Source: an uncultured Clostridia bacterium (GTDB lineage: Bacteria; Bacillota; Clostridia; Christensenellales; Aristaeellaceae). Taken from it: a DNA stretch of 64,000 nucleotides. The translations under genes and the position numbers were made by a program. The stretch spans positions 1-64,000 of the forward strand of contig CAKULG010000005.1 in the NCBI GenBank assembly GCA_934667105.1. The letters are read 5' to 3'. Positions 7,268 through 15,825 of this stretch are shown here, piece by piece (positions within the stretch are counted from its first letter, which is position 1; the number at the start of each line of letters is the position of its first letter). The notes under the pieces were generated by a model that was not told the origin of the DNA, ran no database searches, and worked only from the letters and a program-made list of their open reading frames with translations.

Positions 7268-9154
7268 ATGTTTTTATCCCTTTTTACCGACGAACTGGCG
7301 ATGGATTTTTATGAGGCCCTTCCGATTTTGAAGGAATGGGGCATGAAATATGTGGATTTTCGCGGCCGCGTAAACGGCAAGCCCATTGAGCGCCAGACCG
7401 ACGAGGAGCTGCGGGAGCTTAAGCGCGTGCTGGATGAAAACGGCATGAAGGTGGGCGCGCTGCAATCCTCCCTGTGCAAGGTGCATCTGCCCGACGCGGC
7501 CCGCCGCGCCGAGGAAATGGAGAAGCTGGAGGGCCTGATCCGCGCGGCGAACATTCTGGATTGCCGCCTGGTGCGCGCCTTCAACTATTGGCAGCATGGC
7601 GAAAAGGAGCCTGGCCTGGGCGATCTGGCGGTGCGCCCCGACGCGCTGAGCCAGGTGGTGGAGATGTTTGAGCCCATCAAGAAGCGGGCCCTGGAGGCCG
7701 GGCTGATTCTCAGCTTTGAAAACTGCGGCCAGACCCCGGACGAGGTCATCGCCTTCCTGGACGCCATTCGCGTGCCCGGCTGGGGCATGGCCTTCGACTG
7801 CGCCAATATGTTCGATATTCTGCCCGAGGCCAAGGGCGACGCCACCGCCTATTTCACCAAGTGCATCTACCGGGCCAACATGATTCACGTCAAGGCCCGG
7901 GCCACCCTGGATACCTTCACCGCCTTCCGCAATGTGCCCTGGGCGCGGGTGCTGCGGGCCGTTTCCGCTCGGGCCATCGATATGCCCGTATCCATCGAAA
8001 CCCATAACCCCCAGGGCAGCCCCTTCACCCCCGTGGAATGCACCAAGCGCTGCATCGACGCCATCCGCAAGGTGTGGCCCTCCGCCGCCCCTGCCAGCGT
8101 GGAAAGCGCGCTGGAGCCGGAAATGGAATATGAACGCCCCTATAAGGATAACCCCGTCACCTTCGTGGTGGTGGGCCTGGGCATGGGCAAGAACCGCGTT
8201 CGCCAGCTTACCGAAACCTGCGGCACCAAGCTCTACGGCGTGTGCGATGTGAATTATGAAAAGGCCAAGGCCGTGGGCGAGCAGTACGGCGTGCCCTATT
8301 CCGACGATATTAACGTGTTCCTGAACGATCCCAAGGTGGAAGTGATGTATGTTGTCACCCCCACGGGCACCCACTGCGACGTGGCCATGCAGTGCCTGCG
8401 GGCGGGCAAGCATGTGCTCACCACCAAGCCTATGGATGTGAACACCGCCGTCTGCGACGAGGCCATTAAGCTGGCCCACGAAAAGGGCCTGCTCTTCGGC
8501 GTGGACTGGGACGAGCGGCACCGCCTGCGCCAGCTGGAGATCAAGGCCGCGGTGGATAACGGCTGGCTGGGAAAGATCCTTTCCTACAATGCCAATCTGT
8601 ATATCAACCGCTCCCAGGATTATTACAATGAAAACGGCGGCTGGCGCGGCACCTGGGCGCTGGACGGCGGCGGCGCGCTGACCAATCAGGGCGTGCATGA
8701 GGTGGATCGCGCCCAGGAATATCTGGGCATGCCCAAGCGCGTGCGCGCCACCATCGGCACCCAGAAGCATCAGATCGAGGCCGAGGACATCGGCGTGACC
8801 GAATGGCAGTATGATAACGGCGCCATCGTGCGCTACGCCTCTACCACCAACTGCCCCATGGGCGCGTGGTACGCCAAGATTGAAATCATCGGCACGGAGG
8901 GCATGCTGGTTTACACCACCGGCGGCCCGGAAGGCAACCACACCTGGTATGGCAAAAACGACGAATGGACGGAGGAATGCCCCTTCGATGTAAAGCAGCC
9001 CTGGCGGCAGGGAAGCGACCATTTCGCTTACTGCCTGCGTATGGGCGAGCCCCTGGACATCTGCGGCGAATCCAGCCGGAAATCCCGCGTGATTCTGGAC
9101 GCGGTGTATGAGAGCGCGCGCAACGACGGCGCGTGGGTGGAAGTAAAGGAGTGA
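7268..9154 (+). CDS. Fusion: TIM-barrel sugar isomerase/epimerase + Gfo/Idh/MocA dehydrogenase
   Basis: 628 aa from ATG 7268. An in-frame ATG at 7250 sits on the AGGAGG ribosome site and is rejected as start. Residues 1-~275 form an AP-endonuclease-2-type xylose-isomerase-like barrel (LSFENCGQTPDEV, MAFDCANMF, VSIETHNPQ). After a ~20-residue Glu/Pro-rich linker, residues ~297-628 form an NAD(P)-dependent dehydrogenase with Rossmann motif VVVGLGMGKNR, TKPM at the catalytic Lys position (usually EKP) and GGGALTNQGVHEVD. The two activities are normally separate neighbouring genes, as for IolE/IolG-like enzymes; here one polypeptide may channel a keto-sugar between epimerisation/dehydration and redox steps. 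The substrate is unknown. Confidence 0.88.
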   Translation: MFLSLFTDELAMDFYEALPILKEWGMKYVDFRGRVNGKPIERQTDEELRELKRVLDENGMKVGALQSSLCKVHLPDAARRAEEMEKLEGLIRAANILDCRLVRAFNYWQHGEKEPGLGDLAVRPDALSQVVEMFEPIKKRALEAGLILSFENCGQTPDEVIAFLDAIRVPGWGMAFDCANMFDILPEAKGDATAYFTKCIYRANMIHVKARATLDTFTAFRNVPWARVLRAVSARAIDMPVSIETHNPQGSPFTPVECTKRCIDAIRKVWPSAAPASVESALEPEMEYERPYKDNPVTFVVVGLGMGKNRVRQLTETCGTKLYGVCDVNYEKAKAVGEQYGVPYSDDINVFLNDPKVEVMYVVTPTGTHCDVAMQCLRAGKHVLTTKPMDVNTAVCDEAIKLAHEKGLLFGVDWDERHRLRQLEIKAAVDNGWLGKILSYNANLYINRSQDYYNENGGWRGTWALDGGGALTNQGVHEVDRAQEYLGMPKRVRATIGTQKHQIEAEDIGVTEWQYDNGAIVRYASTTNCPMGAWYAKIEIIGTEGMLVYTTGGPEGNHTWYGKNDEWTEECPFDVKQPWRQGSDHFAYCLRMGEPLDICGESSRKSRVILDAVYESARNDGAWVEVKE

Positions 9155-9159
9155 ACGCA

Positions 9160-9948
9160 ATGCGCATTGGCTGTTGCCTGGATCTGACTAAGGACGCGCG
9201 CCAGGGCTTCGCCCAGGCCAAGCAGCTGCTGGCCGCCGGATTTGATTTTCTGGAAGCGAATTTGACCAGCCTGGCCACGATTCCCCAGGAGGAATACGAG
9301 GCGCTCAAGGCGGCGGTAAACGCGCTGGGCCTTCCTGTGCCCGCCTGCAATTGCATGCTGCCCAAGGAAATCCGGATCGTCAGCCCCGGCGTGGACGAAG
9401 CCGCGCTGCATGAGTATGTGGAACGCGCCTTCTCTCGCGCGGCGGGCGTCGGCGTGGAAAAGGCTGTGCTGGGCAGCGATAAATCCCGTCAGCTTCCTCC
9501 GGAAGCGGATCAGGATGCGGCCTACGGCGAATTCATCGCCATGGTGCGTAAGCATGTGGTTCCCGCCTGTGAAAAATACGGAATCACCGTGGTAATCGAG
9601 CCCCTGCGCGTTCCCTGCAATTTCATCAACACCCTGGCGGACGGCATGCGCGTGGTGCGCGGCGTGGATCACCCCCAGGTGCGCCTGCTGGCGGATACCA
9701 TCCATGTGATGACCTCCCGGGAAAATATTGCCTGCGTGCGGGAATTCGAGCCCTTTATCCGGCATGTGCACGTTTCCGATTGGGAACGGGAACTGCCTGA
9801 ATTCGCCTATTCTTCCGAATTGACGGCCTTGCTGCGGGAAATCAAGCAGAGCGGCTACGACGGCGATTACAGCTTCGAGGCCAGGCCGGGCCGGGACGAA
9901 AGGGGAAGCCAGCGCGCGCTGCTGCTGCTTCGGCAAAAGCTGCGCTAA
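9160..9948 (+). CDS. Sugar phosphate isomerase/epimerase (TIM barrel)
   Basis: 262 aa from ATG 9160, preceded by AAAGGAG; upstream in-frame starts would overlap the previous gene without a ribosome site. It belongs to the xylose-isomerase-like TIM-barrel family (AP_endonuc_2). Metal-binding positions appear as VVIEPLR (Glu near residue 147), LADTIHVM and HVHVSDWE. It is encoded 5 bp after the fusion protein and is a paralogue of that protein's N-terminal half, so the operon carries two related isomerase domains that probably act on successive or epimeric intermediates. The exact reaction cannot be read from sequence. Confidence 0.82.
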   Translation: MRIGCCLDLTKDARQGFAQAKQLLAAGFDFLEANLTSLATIPQEEYEALKAAVNALGLPVPACNCMLPKEIRIVSPGVDEAALHEYVERAFSRAAGVGVEKAVLGSDKSRQLPPEADQDAAYGEFIAMVRKHVVPACEKYGITVVIEPLRVPCNFINTLADGMRVVRGVDHPQVRLLADTIHVMTSRENIACVREFEPFIRHVHVSDWERELPEFAYSSELTALLREIKQSGYDGDYSFEARPGRDERGSQRALLLLRQKLR

Positions 9949-10029
9949 GCGAAAAAACAAAAAAGCGGCGGGGCGGCGCGCTGGGCGCTTCCCCGCCCAC
10001 ACCCCATCACAAGAGCGGAGGGACGAAAT

Positions 10030-11340
10030 ATGGAAACCATTCAGGAAAGCCGGCGCATCCCCGTATGGGGCAGCTACGACGTGGTGGTTGCGGGCGCGGG
10101 CGTTGCGGGCCTGGCGGCTGCGCTGGCGGCCCGGCGTGCGGGCAAGCGCGTGCTGGTGCTGGAAAAAAGCTGCGAATTGGGCGGCCTGGCCACGCTGGGG
10201 CATATCAATTATTTCGTCCCCATGTGCAACGGGCGGGGCAAGCAGATCGTCAAGGGCATGTGCGATGAATTCATTCGCCTGTCCACCGCCTACGGCTACG
10301 ATGTGACCCCCGCGGAATGGGCGGAGGGCGAGCCGAAGGAAAAGACCCTGGCGCGCTACGGCGTGCGGTATTCCGCCTGCATGTTCGCCCTGGCCCTGAC
10401 CGAGCTGATGCACGACGAGGGCGTGGAGCTTTCCTTCGACACGCTGGTTTCCGAGCCGGTGATGCAGGAGGGCCATTGCCGGGGCCTGATCGTGGAAAAC
10501 AAATCGGGCCGCGGGTTTTACGAAGCGGGCGTGGTGGTGGACGCCACCGGCGACGCGGACGTGCTTTTCCGCGCGGGCGTGCCCACCGTGCAGGGCATCA
10601 ACTACTTCTCCTATCTGGCCTACGGCATGGACATTGCGCATTGCCAAAAGGCGGCGGAATCGGGCCGCATCGAGCAGGCGATCTTCTATATGTCCGGCGG
10701 CCCGGCCAATCTGTTCGGCAAAAATCATCCCCAGGGCATGCCCTTCTACGGCGGTGCCACCGGGGAGGATGTGAACCGCTACCTAATGGAAAATCAATTA
10801 GAGCTGCTGCGCAAGCTCAAGGGGGACGATCGACGCGGCCGCCAGGTGATTTCCCTGCCCGGGATGTGCCAATTCCGCACCTCCCGCCGCCTGGAGGGGG
10901 ATTACACCCTGCGCCAGGAGGATTGCTATCGCCATTTTGAGGATAGCATTACGGCGGTCAATGATTTCGAGCATCGGGATTTCCTCTGGGAGGTGCCCTA
11001 CCGGACGCTGGTGCGCACCGGCTATGACAACCTGATTACCGCGGGCCGCACGGCGGCGGGGGCGGATTACGCCTGGGATGTGCTGCGGGTGATTCCGCCC
11101 GCCATCGTGACGGGCCAGGCGGCGGGCCTGGCCGCGGCCCAGGCCCTGGAAACGGGCCGGGCGATTCACGACGTGGATGTGCCCCGGCTGCAAAAAGAAT
11201 TGGAAAAGCAAAACGTGCTGCTCCATTTTGAGGATTCTTGGCTGCCCGCCCCGGAAAAGCGGCCCGATATTCGCACCATAACAAAGCTTGATGAGAAGGG
11301 GGGCCGGCCCTATGACGCAGCAAAAAGCCATGATGAATAA
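10030..11340 (+). CDS. FAD-dependent oxidoreductase (FAD_oxidored family)
   Basis: 436 aa. The N-terminal dinucleotide-binding motif GAGVAGLAAALAARRAGKR leads into VLEKSCELGGLATLG, typical of the FAD_oxidored (PF12831) group found in sugar and polysaccharide loci. The C-terminal FAD-closing segment lies near ITAGRTAAGADYAWD and TGQAAGLAAAQAL. A close paralogue lies at 41038-42303 and shares the NFWVPLCNGRGKQ-type segment and domain order. The substrate is unknown; a sugar or polyol oxidation is inferred from context. The 3' end overlaps the permease gene by 29 bp. Confidence 0.85.
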   Translation: METIQESRRIPVWGSYDVVVAGAGVAGLAAALAARRAGKRVLVLEKSCELGGLATLGHINYFVPMCNGRGKQIVKGMCDEFIRLSTAYGYDVTPAEWAEGEPKEKTLARYGVRYSACMFALALTELMHDEGVELSFDTLVSEPVMQEGHCRGLIVENKSGRGFYEAGVVVDATGDADVLFRAGVPTVQGINYFSYLAYGMDIAHCQKAAESGRIEQAIFYMSGGPANLFGKNHPQGMPFYGGATGEDVNRYLMENQLELLRKLKGDDRRGRQVISLPGMCQFRTSRRLEGDYTLRQEDCYRHFEDSITAVNDFEHRDFLWEVPYRTLVRTGYDNLITAGRTAAGADYAWDVLRVIPPAIVTGQAAGLAAAQALETGRAIHDVDVPRLQKELEKQNVLLHFEDSWLPAPEKRPDIRTITKLDEKGGRPYDAAKSHDE

Positions 11341-12253
11341 GCGGCCTTTCCGGCTGAATGCATTTTTGCGCAAATACGGCGTGGTCTATCTGATGTTTCT
11401 GCCGGTGATCGCCTATTATATCATTTTCCATTACAAGCCCATGGTGGGCGTGATGATCGCCTTTAAAAATTACACCTTTGCAGGCGGCATTTGGGGAAGC
11501 AAATGGGTGGGTCTGAAGCATTTCCAGCGCTTCCTGGGCAACGGCGAATTTTGGCGTATCTTCAAGAATACCGTCACCCTGGCCGCCCTGCGTATCCTGT
11601 TCACCTTCCCCGCGCCCATTATCCTGGCGCTGATGTTCAACGAAGTGCGCAGCCAGAAATACAAGAAGGTGCTGCAAACCATTTCTTATTTGCCGCATTT
11701 CGTTTCCTTCGTGATCGTGTACGCCGTGTTTTACAATTTCTTCTCCTACGACGGCGTGATAAACAACCTGCGCGTGGCCATGGGGCTGGACAAGGTGCTG
11801 TATCTGGGCAGCACCGCCCATTACCGGGGCCTGTTTGTGGGCATGGCCCTGTGGAAGGAAGTGGGCTGGGGCGCGATTATCTATCTGGCCTCCCTTTCCC
11901 GGGTGAGCCCCGAATTATACGAGGCGGCGGAAATCGACGGCGCGGGCAAGCTGAAGCAGATCCTCCACGTCACGCTGCCCGCCATCCGGCCCATTATCTC
12001 CATCCAGTTTGTGCGCACCATGGGCGGCATTCTTTCCGTTTCCTTCGATCAAACGCTGGTGATGAACAACGTGATGGTGGCCCAGGTGGCGGACGTGCTG
12101 AGCTATTACATTTATCAGATCGGTCTGCTCAGCCGGAACCAGTTCAGCTATGCAACGGCCATGGGCCTGTTTGATTCGGCACTGTCCGTGCTGATCGTCA
12201 TTCTCACCAATAAGGGCGCGAAGCTGATTGACGAGGAGGGTGGCTTATGGTAA
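11312..12253 (+). CDS. Sugar ABC transporter permease, LplB type
   Basis: 313 aa from ATG 11312, chosen because AAGGGGGG lies 9 bases upstream; earlier in-frame starts lack a site. It is an inner-membrane permease with about six transmembrane helices (first at YLMFLPVIAYYIIFHYKPM). The EAA loop that contacts the ATPase is YEAAEIDGAGKLKQILHVTL. This LplB/YteP subfamily imports oligosaccharides with a YtcP partner (next gene) and an extracellular binding protein (13235). No ATPase is encoded nearby, so a shared MsmX-like ATPase elsewhere is likely. Confidence 0.92.
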   Translation: MTQQKAMMNKRPFRLNAFLRKYGVVYLMFLPVIAYYIIFHYKPMVGVMIAFKNYTFAGGIWGSKWVGLKHFQRFLGNGEFWRIFKNTVTLAALRILFTFPAPIILALMFNEVRSQKYKKVLQTISYLPHFVSFVIVYAVFYNFFSYDGVINNLRVAMGLDKVLYLGSTAHYRGLFVGMALWKEVGWGAIIYLASLSRVSPELYEAAEIDGAGKLKQILHVTLPAIRPIISIQFVRTMGGILSVSFDQTLVMNNVMVAQVADVLSYYIYQIGLLSRNQFSYATAMGLFDSALSVLIVILTNKGAKLIDEEGGLW

Positions 12254-13152
12254 TGAAGCGCGACGCGGCGCAGGTTCGCAAGGGCGAGGGCTACAGCGGC
12301 CGCCGCCAGCGGGTGACCTTCGGGTATATCCTGCTGCTGGCCGTCCTGACGCTGCTGTGCCTGACCATGCTGTATCCCTTTATCAACCTGCTGCTCCAAT
12401 CCTTCTCCAAGGCCTCGGATATTGTGGCCGCCAACGGGCTGATGCTCTATCCCCGTTCCTTCCAGCTGGACGCTTATCGCTATCTGCTGCAATATCCCTA
12501 TCTGGCGGTATCCTATCAGAACACCGTGATCATCACCTTGGCCGGAACGGCCATGAGCATGGTGATGACCATCCTGGGGGCGTATGTGCTGGCCCGGCGC
12601 GATCTGCCCGGCCGCAACGTGCTTACCACCTTCGTGGTGATAACGATGTTCATTTCCGGCGGTATGATTCCCGGCTATCTGAATCTGCGGGATCTGGGCC
12701 TGCTCAACAGCCTGTGGGTGCTGATGCTGCCCAGCATGGTGAACACCTGGAACATGCTGCTCATGCGCAATTTCTTCATGGGCATTCCGCTGGATCTGAA
12801 CGAAGCCGCCCGCATCGACGGCGCCAGCGAGCTGAGGCTGCTGGTTTCCATCATCCTGCCGCTGTCCCTGCCCATTATCGCCACGCTGGCGCTGTTCTAC
12901 GGCGTGGGGTATTGGAATTCCTATTCCAACGTAATCATCTATAACACCAAGGCGGATATGCAGACCACCCAGGTCATTATCCGCAGGATGTATGAATCCG
13001 CGCAGATCGACATGGAGGAAACCATCACCCCGCCGCTGGACGCTATCCGCGCCGCCACGGTAATTTTCTCCACCGTGCCCATCCTGTGCGTGTATCCTTT
13101 CCTGCAAAAGTACTTCGCCCAGGGCCTGATGGTGGGCTCGGTGAAGGGCTGA
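12247..13152 (+). CDS. Sugar ABC transporter permease, YtcP/AraQ type
   Basis: 301 aa. It is the second permease of the importer and overlaps the previous gene by 7 bp. It has six predicted helices beginning at YILLLAVLTLLCLTMLYPF, and the EAA loop NEAARIDGASELRLL precedes ILPLSLPIIATLALFYGVGYWN, typical of CUT1 MalG-like subunits. GAGGAGGG lies 6 bases before the ATG. It forms a heterodimer with the LplB-type partner. Confidence 0.92.
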   Translation: MVMKRDAAQVRKGEGYSGRRQRVTFGYILLLAVLTLLCLTMLYPFINLLLQSFSKASDIVAANGLMLYPRSFQLDAYRYLLQYPYLAVSYQNTVIITLAGTAMSMVMTILGAYVLARRDLPGRNVLTTFVVITMFISGGMIPGYLNLRDLGLLNSLWVLMLPSMVNTWNMLLMRNFFMGIPLDLNEAARIDGASELRLLVSIILPLSLPIIATLALFYGVGYWNSYSNVIIYNTKADMQTTQVIIRRMYESAQIDMEETITPPLDAIRAATVIFSTVPILCVYPFLQKYFAQGLMVGSVKG

Positions 13153-13234
13153 TCCAATGAGAAATTAGCCGCCGGGCATTAGAAGGCGCGCCCTTCAGCC
13201 GTGCGGTTAATAATAAAGAATGGGAGGAAAAACC

Positions 13235-14779
13235 ATGAAAAAACTCGTTTCCCTGTTCCTGGCCGCGATGATGCTCCTGAGCGTGCTGCCCCTGGCAGTG
13301 GCGGAGGAGGAAGTGCCCACCTTGACCGTTATGATGATGGACAACGGCCGCACCTGGGATCCTGAAACCACCAACAATAAGAAAATTCAGGAGATCCTGG
13401 GCGTGAGGCTGGATGTGACCACCGGCATGAAGGATGATACGATGAACATGCAGTTCGCTTCCGGCGAGCTGGCGGACATCATCACCCTGAACAAAATGAA
13501 CTACACCGAATATCTGGACAGCGGCTATCTGCTGCCCCTGAACGACCTGCTGGATCAGTACGGGCCGACCATCAAGGAGCGCACCACCGATTTCGGCTTC
13601 CAGTGCTGCACTGTGGACGGAAAAATCTACGGCTTCCCCTATGAAAACAACAACGTGAAGTATTTCACCGAGATCCGCAAGGACTGGCTGGACAACCTGG
13701 GCTATGATCTGAGCAAGTACACCCAGATCGAAGGCAGCGATGTGTATAACATCCCCATGGAAGATTATATCCAGATGCTCCGGGATTTCACCTTCAAGGA
13801 TCCCGACGGCAACGGCAAGAACGATACCTACGGCCTCACCTTCCATGGCGCTTCTTCCATTGAAACCCAGTTCATGGCCTTCTACGGCGCTTTCGGCGGC
13901 GTGATGACCCAATATTACCTGAAGGACAACACTGTGTGGCCCTTCGAAGCGACCGTTGATTTCCGCGCCGCCCTGGAGCAGCTGCACGCGCTGTGGGTGG
14001 AAGGCGTGATCGATCCTGAAATCTTCATTCTGCAGCAGGATCAGGCCCGCGCCAACCTGATGAGCGGCAAATCCGGCAGCTTCGTCTCCTGGTGGAGCTC
14101 CGCCTACGAGCTCATCCGCGACGGTATGTGGGATATGCAGCCCACCGCGGAATGGATCTCCTGCGAAATCGTTGGGCCGGACGGCAAGGTCGGCATGAAG
14201 GATAACGGCCGTATCAGCAACACCGTACACATCACCACCTCCTGCAAGAACCCCGAACTGGCCATGCAGGTGCTGGATAAGCTGAACACCGAAGAGGTGT
14301 GGTGGCTGATTCGCTACGGCGTGGCGGGCGAACACTACAATGTGGATGAAAACGGCAACTACAGCGGCACCCGTACCGAAGCGGGCCAGAAGCTCTTTGA
14401 GGGCATGCGGATGGACACCCTGTATAACCTCACCAACTGCATTGATCTGGAAAACAAGGCCAACTCCATCCCGCCCACCGATGTGAAGATGCTGGTTCGC
14501 TATGGCAAGCTGATCCATCAGTTCATCGACGCGCCTCTGTACCACGATCTGTTCTACGGCATGGCCACCACCGATGAATACAAGACCTACAGCGTGGATG
14601 TGCAGAACACCGTGAATACCGCCGTGATGAATTTCATCACCGGCGCGGTGGAGCTCAACGACGCGAACTGGCAGGCCTATCTGAACAACTGGAAGAGCAT
14701 GGGCGGCGCGGACGTGCTCAAATCCTATGTGGATGCTTACAACAAGCTGAACAACACCGCTTACGAACCCGCGCTGTAA
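13235..14779 (+). CDS. Extracellular solute-binding protein of the LplB/YtcP importer
   Basis: 514 aa from ATG 13235, placed after GGGAGGAAAAACC; the ATG at 13220 overlaps that ribosome site. The signal peptide is MKKLVSLFLAAMMLLSVLPLAVA with an AxA-type cleavage before EEE. There is no lipobox cysteine, unusual for a Gram-positive binding protein. The mature part is a family-1/YtcQ-like sugar-binding fold, with aromatic patches such as WWSSAYELIRDGMWDM. It ends the operon that starts with the glycyl radical enzyme activase, so it probably captures the substrate of that pathway. Confidence 0.9.
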   Translation: MKKLVSLFLAAMMLLSVLPLAVAEEEVPTLTVMMMDNGRTWDPETTNNKKIQEILGVRLDVTTGMKDDTMNMQFASGELADIITLNKMNYTEYLDSGYLLPLNDLLDQYGPTIKERTTDFGFQCCTVDGKIYGFPYENNNVKYFTEIRKDWLDNLGYDLSKYTQIEGSDVYNIPMEDYIQMLRDFTFKDPDGNGKNDTYGLTFHGASSIETQFMAFYGAFGGVMTQYYLKDNTVWPFEATVDFRAALEQLHALWVEGVIDPEIFILQQDQARANLMSGKSGSFVSWWSSAYELIRDGMWDMQPTAEWISCEIVGPDGKVGMKDNGRISNTVHITTSCKNPELAMQVLDKLNTEEVWWLIRYGVAGEHYNVDENGNYSGTRTEAGQKLFEGMRMDTLYNLTNCIDLENKANSIPPTDVKMLVRYGKLIHQFIDAPLYHDLFYGMATTDEYKTYSVDVQNTVNTAVMNFITGAVELNDANWQAYLNNWKSMGGADVLKSYVDAYNKLNNTAYEPAL

Positions 14780-14799
14780 GAATTGAATAAAATAATCCA

Positions 14800-15017
14800 G
14801 GGGAACCATTCTTTGAAACCAAAGAATGGTTCCCCCGGCCCCCTCCAAGAAAGCTAATTGGGTAATTACAGGAAACAAGAAATCAGCTTGCTTCTCCGCT
14901 GACAAAGCAAAGCGCGGAGAAGCAAGCTGATTTCTTAATGTCCCATCTCCCCTAATCGGCTTTCTCGGAAGGGGCGTGGGGGAACCGCTCTTTGGCCCCC
15001 AAAGAGCGGTTCCCCCA
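14800..15017. repeat. Composite near-palindrome built from two inverted hairpin repeats (copies C and D)
   Basis: Three perfect hairpins lie in a row: 14800-14815/14820-14835 (16 bp), 14877-14899/14914-14936 (23 bp) and 14977-14995/14999-15017 (19 bp). The outer two are copies of the GGGGAACC...GGTTCCCC family in opposite orientation, and the flanks between them also match as inverted repeats (14839-14862 against 14950-14974). The stretch fills the gap between convergent genes and may act as a bidirectional terminator. No protein is encoded. Confidence 0.85.
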
Positions 15018-15031
15018 CATTATAAATAGGA

Positions 15032-15787
15032 TCATATCTCCCTTGTGCAAACCGCTACCGGGTCGTGATCAGAAAGGAATCGGCCGGGAACCTCGCAATG
15101 CCATTGCGCGGCGGAAAAGCGCCCGGCAGGCTGATTGCTCAAGATGTAATCAATTTTAACGGGGGTGCAGCGGCCATAATCATGGAAGGTGCCTCCCAGG
15201 TCGGCGGTGAGATCGGCAAAGCCGGATTCCTCGATCAGCCGGTAAGGCGCGTCCTGGGGCGCGAAATTGAAATCGCCCAGAATGAAAACGGGCAGGCCCT
15301 CCGCGTCCGCCTCTTTGGCGGCGGCCAGTACCTGACGGAGGCCCAACATGCGGGCTTCCTCAAATTCATGGTCCAGATGGGTGTTGATGACGATCAGCGG
15401 CTTTTGCGTTTCATTATCCCACAGCCGGGCGGTGGTGAACACCCGGGGGCAGGTGCTCTGCTTTTCATAGCGGCTGCCGGGTAAACGGGGCGTGGGGCTG
15501 AGCCAGAGGGTGTCCGTGGCCCAAAGCTGAAAACGATCCTTCCGGAAGGCCAGGGCGCTGCATTCTCCGTCCAGCCGGGGCCCCCGACCCACCCCGGCGA
15601 AGCAGTAACCGGGCAGCGCCTTTTTCAGCGCGGGCAGCATGTCCTCCACCTTCAATTCCTGAAAGCCCAGAATGTCCGGCTTTTCCCGGTTCAGGCGCTC
15701 CTCAATGAGGGGCAGGCGAAGAAAAAAGTTGTTTTCGCCGTCAACGGCCACGGCGACGCGCAGGTTAAACGAAACAATCTTCATCAT
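15032..15787 (-). CDS. Endonuclease/exonuclease/phosphatase (EEP) family hydrolase
   Basis: 251 aa from ATG 15787 (GGAGGATGGAAACCAC upstream); a longer in-frame extension to 15877 would run into the galactonate dehydratase gene. EEP fold motifs are visible: IVSFNLRV at the start, LGFQELK with the metal Glu, VINTHLDH, LGDFNFAP and the final LSDHDPVAV. Members cleave phosphodiesters or phosphomonoesters. In sugar operons such short cytoplasmic members are common, but their substrates are not known. It is the last gene of the long minus-strand operon. Confidence 0.85.
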   Translation of the reverse strand: MMKIVSFNLRVAVAVDGENNFFLRLPLIEERLNREKPDILGFQELKVEDMLPALKKALPGYCFAGVGRGPRLDGECSALAFRKDRFQLWATDTLWLSPTPRLPGSRYEKQSTCPRVFTTARLWDNETQKPLIVINTHLDHEFEEARMLGLRQVLAAAKEADAEGLPVFILGDFNFAPQDAPYRLIEESGFADLTADLGGTFHDYGRCTPVKIDYILSNQPAGRFSAAQWHCEVPGRFLSDHDPVAVCTREI

Positions 15788-15825
15788 GTGGTTTCCATCC
15801 TCCCTATTTCTTTCAGGGCGAAGCT

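Noticed and set aside
7274..9160. Long open frame on the minus strand opposite the fusion gene
   Set aside because: High-GC codon bias leaves the antisense frame open; its translation is rich in Gly/Ala/His with no domain, while the plus-strand protein has clear motifs.
9960..10015. GC-rich hairpin GGCGGGG...CCCCGCC between the isomerase and FAD oxidoreductase genes
   Set aside because: No T run follows and genes on both sides share orientation; not enough to call a terminator.
14780..15031. Regular spacing of repeats considered as a CRISPR array
   Set aside because: These are nested inverted repeats, not direct repeats with unique spacers; no cas genes in the window.
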